From NCBI GenBank assembly GCA_013698055.1, contig JACCVS010000579.1, positions 1-9,027 of the forward strand: a stretch of DNA of 9,027 nt, read 5' to 3'. The notes below the pieces were generated by a model, which was not told the origin of the DNA, did no database searches, and saw only the letters and a list, made by a program, of their open reading frames with translations. The stretch comes from Acidobacteriota bacterium (GTDB lineage Bacteria; Acidobacteriota; Blastocatellia; Pyrinomonadales; Pyrinomonadaceae). Shown here piece by piece: positions 1 through 6,903 of the stretch. Position numbers and translations under genes: made by a program. Every line of letters begins with the position of its first letter. The stretch's first letter is position 1.

Positions 1-2504
1 GGCTCAAGGAGTTGGAGCGTGTCGTCCATCACCTGATTGATCGAAATCTCCGTGAACTCGGTCGCGCCGCCGGTGCGCGAGAAGTTGAGGAGATTGTTAA
101 CGATGTCTGAAGCGCGGTCAGCCTGACGACGCACCTTCTGCAAAAGAACATACTTCGGGTCTGTTTCGGGAAACATGCCCATCAACATCTGCGTGTAGGA
201 TGAAACGCCCGTCAAAGGCGTGTTGACCTCGTGCGCCACGCCTGCGGCCAGAAGCCCGATGCTTGAGAGCTTCTCGCGCTGCTGCAACTGTTCTTCGAGT
301 CTCATGCGCGAGGTCACGTCTTCGAGCACGACGAGCGCACCGGTGCGTCCCTGCGAATCGGCCTGAAGAGGTGCGAGCGCGATGTTGAGAACCAGCGAGC
401 GCTCGGCTTTCGTTGCCGTATGCAGCTTGTAGATGTGACGCAGCTCCTTCAGCTTCCATCTACTGTTGCCTAGCACCTGGCTCAACGTCTCCGTGAAATC
501 TTCCGCGAAGAGTTCTTCGACACGCTTGCCGATAGCGTCGCTGCGGCGCACGCCGAGTATTTTTTCAAGCGCAGAGTTGCAGCGCGTGACGCGCCCGTCC
601 AGATCAACTGCGAGCAGCCCGACGTTGATTGATTCGACGATGGATTCGTTGAACTCTTTAAGCAGCTCAAGCTCCGCGGCGCGCTCCTGTTGCTCCTGGT
701 AAAGCAGGCTGTTTTCGATGGCGACCGCGACGTAACCCGAGACTGTGAGGAGAATCTCCACGTCCTCAGACGAGAGCAACGCACCGTCGCTCGAGCGCCC
801 CAGCCCGATGACGGCGACCATCCGCCCGCGCACGATGCACGGAACGTAGTAATGCAACGCGCGGCGCACAAAGCCTGTCGTCTCTGGAACAAGGTCTAAA
901 TCATCTGCGCGGACAACACCTGTATCCGCTGAACGCGTGCGAATCATCTCGCGGAAATCAGGCGGCACGATCATCGCCGACGATAACCCGACGGCGCGCG
1001 CCACTCGATAGCCGGCAGGCGAATTCGCGTCTTCGATGAAAATGACGATGCGGTTGACGTTTAAGACTTGCTGCAAGCGGCTGGCCAGTGCGTTAAGAAG
1101 AGGCTCAAGCGCGGTCGTAGCCGAGAGCGTGCGCCCGAAGTCGAGTAAGCCGTTACGCATGTCATAGCGCTCGCCGTAGAAGAGTCTGTCGGTGCGCTCC
1201 TGCAATAATTTCTTAATCGGCGCGGCGAGCATCACAATCGCGGTCATGGCCGCGACTGCGCCAACAACTTTCAGCGTGAATTCGTTAACATTGATTTCCC
1301 CGAATAATGCGTAAATCGCCGCAATATAGACTACTGCGCCGCACATCAGGGCAATGACAACAGTCGTTAAAGCATAGACGGCTGCGCGCCGGACGACGAT
1401 GTCCACGTCCATCAGGCGATAGCGCACAACAGAGTTACCGAACGTCAGCGGAATCAGCACAAGGGGGATGACAGCAACATCTGTTAGCCAGTTTTCAGTC
1501 CTGATGCCGAAAACGTATGGAATTGCGTAGAGCAGCGTAAAGGGCATAATGGCGAGAGCCGAACCCCAGACGACCCATTTCAGTTGCTGGCGGATGACAA
1601 CCGCTTCGCTTTTAACGAAGGTGCGCACGAGCAAAGCCGCGCTCGCTAAAATCCCCACCATGAAATGTACGAAGAGGGCGACGTAATAGCCGTCAACGAA
1701 TTGCGTCGAGAAAGACAGGCGCGAAGGCGGAGTCAACTGGGTGACGTTATAGAGCAGCGCCGCCAGAACGATTAGCACGGCAGCCGGGACATAGATGAGA
1801 TAAATAGGCCAGCGTCGTCTTTGGGAACTTTGTTGATGGACAGGATAGCGCGCGCAAAAGTGAATCAGAATCGGCGCGAACAGAATGTAGGCCGCATCAT
1901 CCAGAAACGCAATCGCCACATCGAGGTCTTCGTACTGCCCGGTTGCCTTGAAGAAATAAAAGACGAAAGCCGTTAAGCACAGGGTTGCGAAGTGTGGAAC
2001 GAACGGCGCGCGGTCGCCCTGCTTGAACAAAACGAAAAGGCCGACGAAGAGATAAATCAGGCCGATGAAGTTGATGTAAAGATCGTGCGTCTTCCAGGTC
2101 GTAACTGCTTCGGTGTAGATGTCTGCTTTCCAGCAGCAGCGAGTTTCTTCCGGATTGGAAGGTCGCTCAATCAAATAAACCAGATGCCCGCCGACGCCCA
2201 CTTCTTCGAGATAGATTGGAATGTCATGGGCGTATCTGACTTCGTCAAACGTTACCTCGTCCTCGCTGATGCTTCTGAGGACATCGCCGGGTTGAACGCT
2301 GAGGACGCCTGCGCGCCCGGCGTTTGAGTTCGGGTCAACTGACTGCGCGACGGCTCCGTTTGGAGTCTGCACCCACCTGATACCATCCGTCGGTGGAGAC
2401 TTGTGGTTCCAGCGCTGCCCGAAGTTGAGCGCCCCGGCCACGGCCAAAAGCGCCGCCACGATTAGCAGCACCCACGCCCGCGTTGTCAGCACAGAGCCTT
2501 TCAT
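1..2504 (-). CDS. Membrane-bound PDZ/GAF/PAS sensor histidine kinase (C-terminus beyond window edge)
   Basis: The minus-strand frame is open from ATG 2504-2502 to the left edge, giving 834 codons. Seen in order: a TM helix (about residues 11-29); a PDZ-like segment (about 45-113, with AGVLSVQPGDVL); about nine TM helices (about 144-432) with the cytoplasm-facing motif RYRLMDVD at 361-368, common in ComP-like multi-TM kinases; a GAF domain (about 447-600); a PAS domain (about 612-735); and HisKA, with phospho-acceptor His758 in AHEVNTPL. The HATPase domain should lie left of the window. The start is supported by AGGTGA six bases upstream, while an ATG five bases further up meets a stop at once. 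The protein should autophosphorylate on His758 and pass phosphate to a response regulator; the signal sensed is unknown. The upstream sigma-54 candidate suggests a link to an NtrC-type regulator, which would be outside this window. Sure of kinase class; PDZ call moderate. Confidence 0.93.
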   Translation of the reverse strand, partial: MKGSVLTTRAWVLLIVAALLAVAGALNFGQRWNHKSPPTDGIRWVQTPNGAVAQSVDPNSNAGRAGVLSVQPGDVLRSISEDEVTFDEVRYAHDIPIYLEEVGVGGHLVYLIERPSNPEETRCCWKADIYTEAVTTWKTHDLYINFIGLIYLFVGLFVLFKQGDRAPFVPHFATLCLTAFVFYFFKATGQYEDLDVAIAFLDDAAYILFAPILIHFCARYPVHQQSSQRRRWPIYLIYVPAAVLIVLAALLYNVTQLTPPSRLSFSTQFVDGYYVALFVHFMVGILASAALLVRTFVKSEAVVIRQQLKWVVWGSALAIMPFTLLYAIPYVFGIRTENWLTDVAVIPLVLIPLTFGNSVVRYRLMDVDIVVRRAAVYALTTVVIALMCGAVVYIAAIYALFGEINVNEFTLKVVGAVAAMTAIVMLAAPIKKLLQERTDRLFYGERYDMRNGLLDFGRTLSATTALEPLLNALASRLQQVLNVNRIVIFIEDANSPAGYRVARAVGLSSAMIVPPDFREMIRTRSADTGVVRADDLDLVPETTGFVRRALHYYVPCIVRGRMVAVIGLGRSSDGALLSSEDVEILLTVSGYVAVAIENSLLYQEQQERAAELELLKEFNESIVESINVGLLAVDLDGRVTRCNSALEKILGVRRSDAIGKRVEELFAEDFTETLSQVLGNSRWKLKELRHIYKLHTATKAERSLVLNIALAPLQADSQGRTGALVVLEDVTSRMRLEEQLQQREKLSSIGLLAAGVAHEVNTPLTGVSSYTQMLMGMFPETDPKYVLLQKVRRQADRASDIVNNLLNFSRTGGATEFTEISINQVMDDTLQLLE

Positions 2505-2523
2505 CTCATTTCACCTGAGCGAT

Positions 2524-2563
2524 GCACTTCCCGAGTGCGCGCCAGCCCGGATAAATGACGGGC
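2524..2563 (-). other. Two small hairpins in the kinase 5' leader
   Basis: Two perfect short inverted repeats lie between the predicted sigma-54 start and the kinase ATG. GCCCG/CGGGC pairs around a 9-nt loop (2545-2563). GCACT/AGTGC pairs around a 5-nt loop (2524-2538), eight bases upstream of the AGGTGA ribosome-binding site. In the minus-strand RNA the second loop reads CGGGA. They could influence translation of the kinase, but stems of 5 bp are short enough to occur by chance. Confidence 0.3.
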
Positions 2564-2587
2564 ACACTTCAACATCAGTTTAATTCA

Positions 2588-2604
2588 GGCAATCAATGTT
2601 CCAA
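2588..2604 (-). promoter_or_regulatory. Candidate sigma-54 (-24/-12) promoter for the sensor kinase
   Basis: The minus strand reads TTGGAACATTGATTGCC, which fits the RpoN consensus YTGGCACGNNNNTTGCW. It has the invariant GG (2602-2601) and GC (2590-2589) with exactly ten bases between them, the flanking TTGG and TTGC, and A and C correct at two further positions. Transcription would start near 2577, leaving a leader of about 73 bases before ATG 2504. Two dyads at 2659-2704 lie where an enhancer-binding activator would bind. No experimental evidence is available; the call rests on the motif, its strand and its position. Confidence 0.55.
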
Positions 2605-2658
2605 GCCTCGACAAATCTGTGTTGCCCCTTAGACCCTTTACCACTCTTCTCAAGACTC

Positions 2659-2677
2659 GCAGAGCATAGCCCTCTGC
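2659..2677. promoter_or_regulatory. Proximal 6-7-6 dyad, possible activator site
   Basis: GCAGAG (2659-2664) and CTCTGC (2672-2677) form a perfect 6-bp inverted repeat around a 7-bp centre. The centre is about 90 bp upstream of the predicted sigma-54 transcription start, a usual distance for an enhancer-binding protein. Its sequence is unlike the neighbouring dyad at 2686-2704 although the geometry is identical, so a shared regulator is not shown. Confidence 0.3.
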
Positions 2678-2685
2678 CCACACCG

Positions 2686-2704
2686 TTTCCCTATTTCAGG
2701 GAAA
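2686..2704. promoter_or_regulatory. Distal 6-7-6 dyad, possible enhancer/operator
   Basis: TTTCCC (2686-2691) and GGGAAA (2699-2704) form a perfect inverted repeat around the 7-bp centre TATTTCA. The centre lies about 118 bp upstream of the predicted sigma-54 transcription start and 27 bp from the centre of the proximal dyad. The 19-bp size and spacing suit a dimeric DNA-binding protein such as an NtrC-family activator. This is inferred from symmetry and position alone. Confidence 0.38.
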
Positions 2705-2780
2705 TATTCAATCAAGGCTTAAACAGAGGATTCTGAGGGCAAGCCATATCCGATTTTTTGGACTTGTCCGAGAATTTGGA

Positions 2781-2872
2781 AAAGGCAAAACAGAAGGCAG
2801 CAAGCAGAAAGCGGAAGGCAGCAAGAATAATGCTGTTGCTTTCTGCCTTCCACCTACTGCTTACTGCCTTCT
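2781..2872. repeat. Heptamer tract A: imperfect long hairpin after the barrel gene
   Basis: The left arm (2781-2829) runs in 7-base steps of purine-rich units such as AGAAGGC and AGCAAGC. The right arm (2831-2872) runs in 7-base steps of the complement, such as GCCTTCC and GCTTACT. The arms pair over about 35 bp with a few mismatches around a short loop near AATAATGC. The right arm begins four bases past the stop codon of the minus-strand barrel gene. In RNA this could act as a terminator or a 3'-end stabiliser for that gene. A T-run (2871-2877) follows the hairpin on the plus strand. Confidence 0.8.
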
Positions 2873-2876
2873 TTTT

Positions 2877-4643
2877 TCAGAATCTGACGGAGATGCCGCC
2901 GCGCAAACTTCGGCGCGCAGCATCAACGGACATGAATGTCTCGCTATCCTCCGTGCTGGTTTGTGTGTCCAGCAGGTTGCGCGCATCAAGCACGGCCTGC
3001 GCGCGAACGGGGAGTCCGAAAGTGGGCAGTTCCTGAGTAATGAGGATGCTTAACGAAGGATCGTAAACAGCGAGGCGTCCGGCGAACGGGTCAATCGCAA
3101 AGATGGTCGCGCGAGGGCTAAAGCGGAACACCGTGCGAACGTGCGTTCCTGAATCCAGATTCGCGCTCATCTCGAAGGCCGCAGTTTGAAAGAAACCGTC
3201 ATCGAAAAGCTCTGAAGGATTGGTCAGGCCGGTTGTCGAAAGCTGTTGCCCTTGTCCCAGAGAGTATCCGGCAGATGCCCTTAAGACGCGGCTGATGCGC
3301 CTGGTGTAGACGATGCGCAGGCCCCTTGCTGCGCCCTGTTGGTTGGCTACGTTCAAAAGCGGTGCGCCGCCAGCGCCTGAAAAAGCTGAGGCTGGCGCGC
3401 TGAAGATACCGACGCCGCGATTCGAGGTCGTATCAAAAAAAGCCGTCGCTTCAACGCTCGATTCGTTGTCCAGCACACGCTCGACGCCGAATTCCAAGCG
3501 GCTGCTGCGCTCCATAACGGCACGACCGTCAACATAAGCGATGGGCGTCGAGATAGGCTCGCGGAAAATTATCTGGCTGTCTTCAAAATCGGCCACGCTT
3601 TGCGCCGCGCTCGCCCAGTCGGATGAGGGCGCATACGCGGCACGAATGCGCGTGCGCGGCCCTGCGTCAAACTGAAAACCGAAGCGCGGGCTGATCGAGC
3701 GCGCGTTGCTCGCGCCGAGGAAACGCGAGTAATCGAGACCAAGTACGATCACCACGCCGTCGCGCACGATCCATTCATCAATGGCGCGCAAAGAAAGCTG
3801 TCCGAGCGATTCGCCATTCGTCTCTTTCGCGGCCTTATAATTATTGAGCACGCCCCCGGCGAGGCTCAGGCTGAGACGATGTTTATCTGTCGCGCGAACG
3901 CTGGCGGTGGCTTCCAATCGCTGTGGAGCGCCGCGACCCGTGCCCGTCTGTCCGGCAACGATTAGATCAATGCGTTGGCTCAGGGGCTGCGCGAGTGCAA
4001 AATTCAGTCCGGTGAAAGTGTAGGAATTTGTGCCGGAAGAAGTGGCGACGTAGGTTTCGACTACGCCCTGCGTGCGTGTTCCATGACTCGTTCCGTCTTC
4101 ACCTTCTATGGCGACAACGTTGTACGGCTCGCCTGCCGATGCTTCTACTTCATTTTGGGCGGCCAGCACGGCATCAATTGTTTCGTCTTCGCCTTCGCCC
4201 GCCTGGAAAATGGAGCGATTGCCAGAGCGTGACCGGAGCATCCACTTGCGGTCGTCGCGATCTTTGCGTCGCTCGGGAGCAGTTCTGCCTGAGCCAATGG
4301 GTTCGAGATTGAAGCGATAGATGACTTCGTCGGCGGGCTTGACCTGAACGGAATCGAAAAGCACGGCGCTGAAGCCGTCTGCGATAGCGCGCAGGCTGTA
4401 GCGACCGGGAACTATCTTAGCGATGAAAGTTCCATCGCCCGCGCTCTTGACCTGTTTGATTATTTCGGTCGCGCCGTCTTTGATGAGCGAGACTACAGCA
4501 CCGGCAATCGGATTGCCTTTACTATCCCGGACTGAGCCGCTGACGGTTGCGACGCGCCCTCCGGCGAAAACCTGCGGCGCACTCGCTTCGCACAAAAAGG
4601 CGAGAGCGACGAGCGCCAGACTCACGCGAAAACTTTTTCTCAT
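2877..4643 (-). CDS. Outer-membrane beta-barrel protein with N-terminal carboxypeptidase-regulatory domain (TonB-receptor-like)
   Basis: This 588-residue protein has a signal peptide (about 1-28, basic start, hydrophobic core, cleavage near VFAG). A carboxypeptidase-regulatory-like beta-sandwich follows (about 33-115: SGSVRDSKGNPIAGAVV, then PGRYSLRAIADGF). Next comes a basic linker (about 118-145) and a long stretch of alternating amphipathic strands ending in GGISVRF with a C-terminal Phe, the usual signal for outer-membrane barrel insertion. VLDARNLLD near the end matches the late strands of TonB-dependent receptors. I see no plug domain or TonB box between linker and barrel, and the protein is short for an Oar-type receptor, so active TonB-driven uptake is doubtful. 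GGAGG lies ten bases before ATG 4643. A heptamer hairpin follows its stop, so it is probably monocistronic. Substrate unknown. Confidence 0.85.
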   Translation of the reverse strand: MRKSFRVSLALVALAFLCEASAPQVFAGGRVATVSGSVRDSKGNPIAGAVVSLIKDGATEIIKQVKSAGDGTFIAKIVPGRYSLRAIADGFSAVLFDSVQVKPADEVIYRFNLEPIGSGRTAPERRKDRDDRKWMLRSRSGNRSIFQAGEGEDETIDAVLAAQNEVEASAGEPYNVVAIEGEDGTSHGTRTQGVVETYVATSSGTNSYTFTGLNFALAQPLSQRIDLIVAGQTGTGRGAPQRLEATASVRATDKHRLSLSLAGGVLNNYKAAKETNGESLGQLSLRAIDEWIVRDGVVIVLGLDYSRFLGASNARSISPRFGFQFDAGPRTRIRAAYAPSSDWASAAQSVADFEDSQIIFREPISTPIAYVDGRAVMERSSRLEFGVERVLDNESSVEATAFFDTTSNRGVGIFSAPASAFSGAGGAPLLNVANQQGAARGLRIVYTRRISRVLRASAGYSLGQGQQLSTTGLTNPSELFDDGFFQTAAFEMSANLDSGTHVRTVFRFSPRATIFAIDPFAGRLAVYDPSLSILITQELPTFGLPVRAQAVLDARNLLDTQTSTEDSETFMSVDAARRSLRGGISVRF

Positions 4644-4664
4644 CGCGGCAAAACCTCCGGGCGC

Positions 4665-4680
4665 TCACTTTTGCGAGTGA
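4665..4680 (-). other. Short inverted repeat in the barrel-gene leader
   Basis: TCACT and AGTGA pair around a 6-base loop, 22-37 bases upstream of the barrel gene's start and just above its GGAGG. The stem is only 5 bp, so it may be incidental. Confidence 0.2.
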
Positions 4681-4726
4681 AAAGCACGCCTGCCAACAAC
4701 CGCTGTCTCTATCACAATGCAGGTCT

Positions 4727-4820
4727 TAAAAAGAAAAAGGCAAAGGGCAAAGGGCAAAGTTAAGCAAGAGACAAAGCTGCTCGTTTCAACTTTTTCCTTT
4801 TCCTTTTGACGTTTTCCTTT
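4727..4820. repeat. Heptamer tract B: AAAGGGC repeats with degenerate inverted arm
   Basis: The left arm steps by seven bases: AAAAGGC (4735), AAAGGGC (4742), AAAGGGC (4749), AAAGTTA (4756). After about 25 bases a pyrimidine-rich right arm (4787-4820) has repeated CTTTT/TTCC units with a period of 6-7. The arms are complementary in outline but with many mismatches, so this looks like an older, decayed version of the hairpins elsewhere in the window. It sits between two divergent genes, about 85 bases from the barrel start. Confidence 0.65.
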
Positions 4821-5016
4821 AGAGACGGGCAAACCCCGCTTGAGAAGGCGCTATTTTCCGCCAACTCCGGCAAGGGTGTCAAGCAAACAATCTTCTGAAC
4901 CTGTCCTATAGATTCACGATTTGCGCCGCGCGTTTGCCGCGCGTTTTACGCCATGTTACGATGCCCTCTTAATTGCCACCCATTTTTTCGCCAACCGGAG
5001 TCCATTTTCAAGCAAT

Positions 5017-6300
5017 ATGACAGACAAGATTCAATCAACCAGGCTCGACAACGGTTTGACCGTTTTGACGGAGCATATGCCGGGTTTGCGCTCCGTCAGC
5101 ATCGGTATCTGGGCGCGCCGTGGGTCACGACACGAGCAGCCCGAGCTTAACGGCATCTGCCATTTTATCGAGCACGCCGTTTTCAAAGGCACAGAGCGAC
5201 GTACCGCGCTCGACATCGCCATCGAATCCGACCGGCTCGGAGGCCATCTGGATGCCTATACCTCGCACGAGGTCACGGGCTTCACCATGAAGGTGACGGA
5301 CAAAGGTCTTCCCCTGGCTTTTGATATTCTGGCGGACATGCTCGCCCACCCGCGCTTCGACCGTGAAGATTTGGAGCGCGAGCAAAAGGTCATCCTCGAA
5401 GAGATGAAAATGGTCGAGGACACGCCTGACGAGTTTCTGGGCGAACTCTTCAACGCGGCATATTTCCCCGACCACGCGCTCGGTCGCCCCATCGAGGGCA
5501 CTGCTGAGACTGTCCCAACCTTCGATCAAGACAAAACCGCGAGCTTTCATGCCAGCGAGTTTCAGCCGCGCAATCTCGTCATTGCCGCTGCCGGAAACGT
5601 CGAGCACGCGCAACTTGTCGAAATGGCCGCCCGCGCTTTCTCCGAAAATTCTTCGCCGGACAATGCTTCTGCAGAGGGGGCAGACAGCGCGTCAAAGCCG
5701 CAGGCTTCCGCTCCCATCCTGATCGAGCGTAAGAAAGAGCTTGAGCAGGCGCATCTCATCATCGCCAGCCCCTGGCCTTCGGCGACGAGCGAAGATCGCT
5801 TTGCCGCCAGCCTGCTCGCCAACGTTTTAGGCGGCGGAACATCAAGCCGTCTCTGGCAGGCCATTCGCGAAGAGCGCGGCCTCGCCTATTCGGTCGGTGC
5901 GGGCGCGAGCGCATTTTCAGACATCGGCGTCTTCACCATTTACGCCGGAACTTCGCCGAAGCAACTGGACGAAGTGGTTGATCTCTCACTCATCGAATTG
6001 CGCCGTATCGTGCGCGAGAGCGTGGCGGAAGAAGAACTCCAACTCGTCAAAGATCAAACAACCTCGTCCATCCTGCTCGGTCTGGAATCGTCTAGCGTGC
6101 GCGCCGGGGCACTCGCACGGCAGGAGATCATCCACGGTCGCCGCATCTCGCCGGATGAAGTCATCAGCCGCCTGGAAGCAGTCACAGTCGCCGACTTGCA
6201 GCGAATCGCGCGCGAGAATTTCACATCCGAAGGATTGGCGCTGGTCGCGCTTGGCGATCTTAACGGCTTTCGCGTTGACCGCTCGCGCCTGGAAATCTAA
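5017..6300 (+). CDS. M16-family zinc metallopeptidase (processing-peptidase type)
   Basis: From ATG 5017 the protein has 427 residues, normal for a bacterial single-chain M16B peptidase. The inverted zinc motif HFIEH is at residues 49-53 (ligands His49 and His53, catalytic Glu52). The third ligand is Glu129, 76 residues after His53, as in mitochondrial processing peptidase beta. The second half has the conserved Arg287/Tyr291 pair in RGLAYSV. A low-complexity Ser/Ala linker (about 211-233) joins the halves. It should cleave short peptides or presequence-like substrates; no signal peptide is visible, so it is probably cytoplasmic. The frame is open back to TTG 4921, but homology begins right after ATG 5017 (TRLDNGLTVLTEHMPG). 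GGAG lies 16 bases upstream, far for a Shine-Dalgarno, so the start is likely but not certain. The next gene begins 25 bases later. Confidence 0.93.
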   Translation: MTDKIQSTRLDNGLTVLTEHMPGLRSVSIGIWARRGSRHEQPELNGICHFIEHAVFKGTERRTALDIAIESDRLGGHLDAYTSHEVTGFTMKVTDKGLPLAFDILADMLAHPRFDREDLEREQKVILEEMKMVEDTPDEFLGELFNAAYFPDHALGRPIEGTAETVPTFDQDKTASFHASEFQPRNLVIAAAGNVEHAQLVEMAARAFSENSSPDNASAEGADSASKPQASAPILIERKKELEQAHLIIASPWPSATSEDRFAASLLANVLGGGTSSRLWQAIREERGLAYSVGAGASAFSDIGVFTIYAGTSPKQLDEVVDLSLIELRRIVRESVAEEELQLVKDQTTSSILLGLESSSVRAGALARQEIIHGRRISPDEVISRLEAVTVADLQRIARENFTSEGLALVALGDLNGFRVDRSRLEI

Positions 6301-6325
6301 AAGCGCAAGCGAAGAAGGATTAGCG

Positions 6326-6823
6326 TTGAAAGCAGCACTGACATGGCTTTTGCTGGCGGGGCTGGTGGTCGTCTCAGCCGGGCGAACGCCTGACGTTGAT
6401 AAGGCTGCTCCTGATGTTTCAATTCTTAGCTTCGGCTGGAAGTACGCAGGATATGTGCGCGCGGAGACAGTTAAGGGGAACGAAAGTATTTCATCCACCG
6501 ACACCTAGACCGCAGTCAAGATGTCGCGCAAGACAATCTATGTGTTCAAATACACGGCCAGGGCGGCGCTGAAAAATACTGGCACGAAGACTATCAAGAC
6601 CGTTTCATGGGATTACATCTTCACCGACGCTAAAGATCAAAAGGAACTCAAGCGTTACAGGCTTCAATCAAAGCAGCAGGTGCTTCCCGGCGAGACGCAA
6701 ACGCTGACGAGAGATATCGAGCTTGACCCGAAAGAAAACACGCGGCACATCACAATTGGCAAGCAAAGCGTCGAGATTACGCGAATCGAATACACGGATG
6801 ACTCCAACTGGCGGAGGCAATGA
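6326..6823 (+). pseudogene. Small secreted protein split by a single in-frame UAG
   Basis: One frame runs from TTG 6326 to the TGA at 6821-6823, interrupted only by TAG at 6506-6508 (codon 61). AAGGA six bases before the TTG supports that start. Residues 1-19 are a signal peptide (LKAALTWLLLAGLVVVSAG). The part before the stop includes VSILSFGWKYAGYV. The part after it resumes with RKTIYVFKYTARAALKNTG and SWDYIFTD, a beta-rich domain of the FxxL/NTG type often seen in secreted proteins. Because the frame is unchanged across the stop, one base substitution explains it. The internal ATG 6521 has no ribosome-binding site and would give a 100-residue product without signal peptide. The break is therefore a nonsense mutation, a base-calling error, or (less likely) a readthrough site. 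Function unknown. Confidence 0.72.
6506..6508 (+). other. In-frame TAG interrupting the secreted-protein gene
   Basis: TAG stands at codon 61 of the 6326-6823 frame, with 60 coherent codons before it and more than 100 after it. The next base is A (TAGA), a context that does not by itself point to efficient readthrough. No downstream hairpin typical of recoding was evident by eye. Confidence 0.7.
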
Positions 6824-6826
6824 AAG

Positions 6827-6902
6827 CAGTGACGAGTGACAAGCAAGAAGTTTGTCCTTAACTCGTCACTCGTCACTCGTCACTCGTCACTTGTCACTGT
6901 TT
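6827..6902. repeat. Heptamer tract C: ACTCGTC repeats filling the spacer before walJ
   Basis: The left arm (6827-6843) reads CAGTGACGAGTGACAAG. The right arm has four exact ACTCGTC units (6861, 6868, 6875, 6882), then ACTTGTC (6889) and ACTGTTT (6896). The left arm pairs with the end of the right arm over 17 bp with two mismatches, and register shifts of seven are possible. The tract starts three bases after one stop codon and ends one base before the next start codon, so it is essentially the entire spacer. The end GTCACTGTTTT also looks like a terminator stem followed by a short U-run. Confidence 0.88.
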
Positions 6903-6903
6903 T

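Larger units (their letters stand above)
2505..2876. other. Spacer between sensor kinase and barrel gene
   Basis: This 372-bp noncoding stretch lies upstream of the minus-strand kinase and downstream of the minus-strand barrel gene. From right to left along the minus strand it holds heptamer hairpin A, two symmetrical dyads, the sigma-54 candidate and two leader hairpins. Between 2705 and 2780 I see no convincing signal. No small coding gene is supported; a plus-strand ORF through the hairpin (2758-3036) overlaps the barrel gene antisense and has no family resemblance. Confidence 0.6.
4644..5016. other. Divergent intergenic spacer
   Basis: This 373-bp spacer separates the minus-strand barrel gene from the plus-strand M16 peptidase and must hold the promoters of both. 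It contains heptamer tract B (4727-4820) and a TATAGAT element (4907-4913) that could be a -10 for the plus strand, though no convincing -35 stands 17 bp before it. I see no RNA gene and no credible small ORF. The TTG at 4921 extends the peptidase frame, but the added residues do not resemble the family. Confidence 0.6.

Noticed and set aside
482..892. Minus-strand ORF of 136 codons within the kinase
   Set aside because: It is in a different frame from the kinase, whose GAF and PAS sequence reads through the same bases without a stop.
1992..2327. Plus-strand ORF of 111 codons within the kinase
   Set aside because: It is antisense to the kinase TM/PDZ region, which has coherent helices and motifs in the other strand.
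4884..4913. Sigma-70 promoter for the M16 peptidase (TATAGAT at 4907-4913)
   Set aside because: The -10-like element has no recognisable -35 at 16-18 bp, so it is mentioned only as a possibility in the spacer entry.
4921..5016. TTG-initiated N-terminal extension of the M16 peptidase
   Set aside because: The extra 32 residues are neither a clean signal peptide nor family-like, and family similarity begins just after ATG 5017.
5125..5613. Minus-strand ORF of 162 codons opposite the M16 peptidase
   Set aside because: It is antisense to the zinc-motif region of a convincing gene, with no ribosome-binding site or domain resemblance.
5897..6508. Plus-strand ORF of 203 codons overlapping the M16 C-terminus
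   Set aside because: Only its last 60 codons (from TTG 6326) are meaningful; the upstream part is the peptidase sequence read out of frame.
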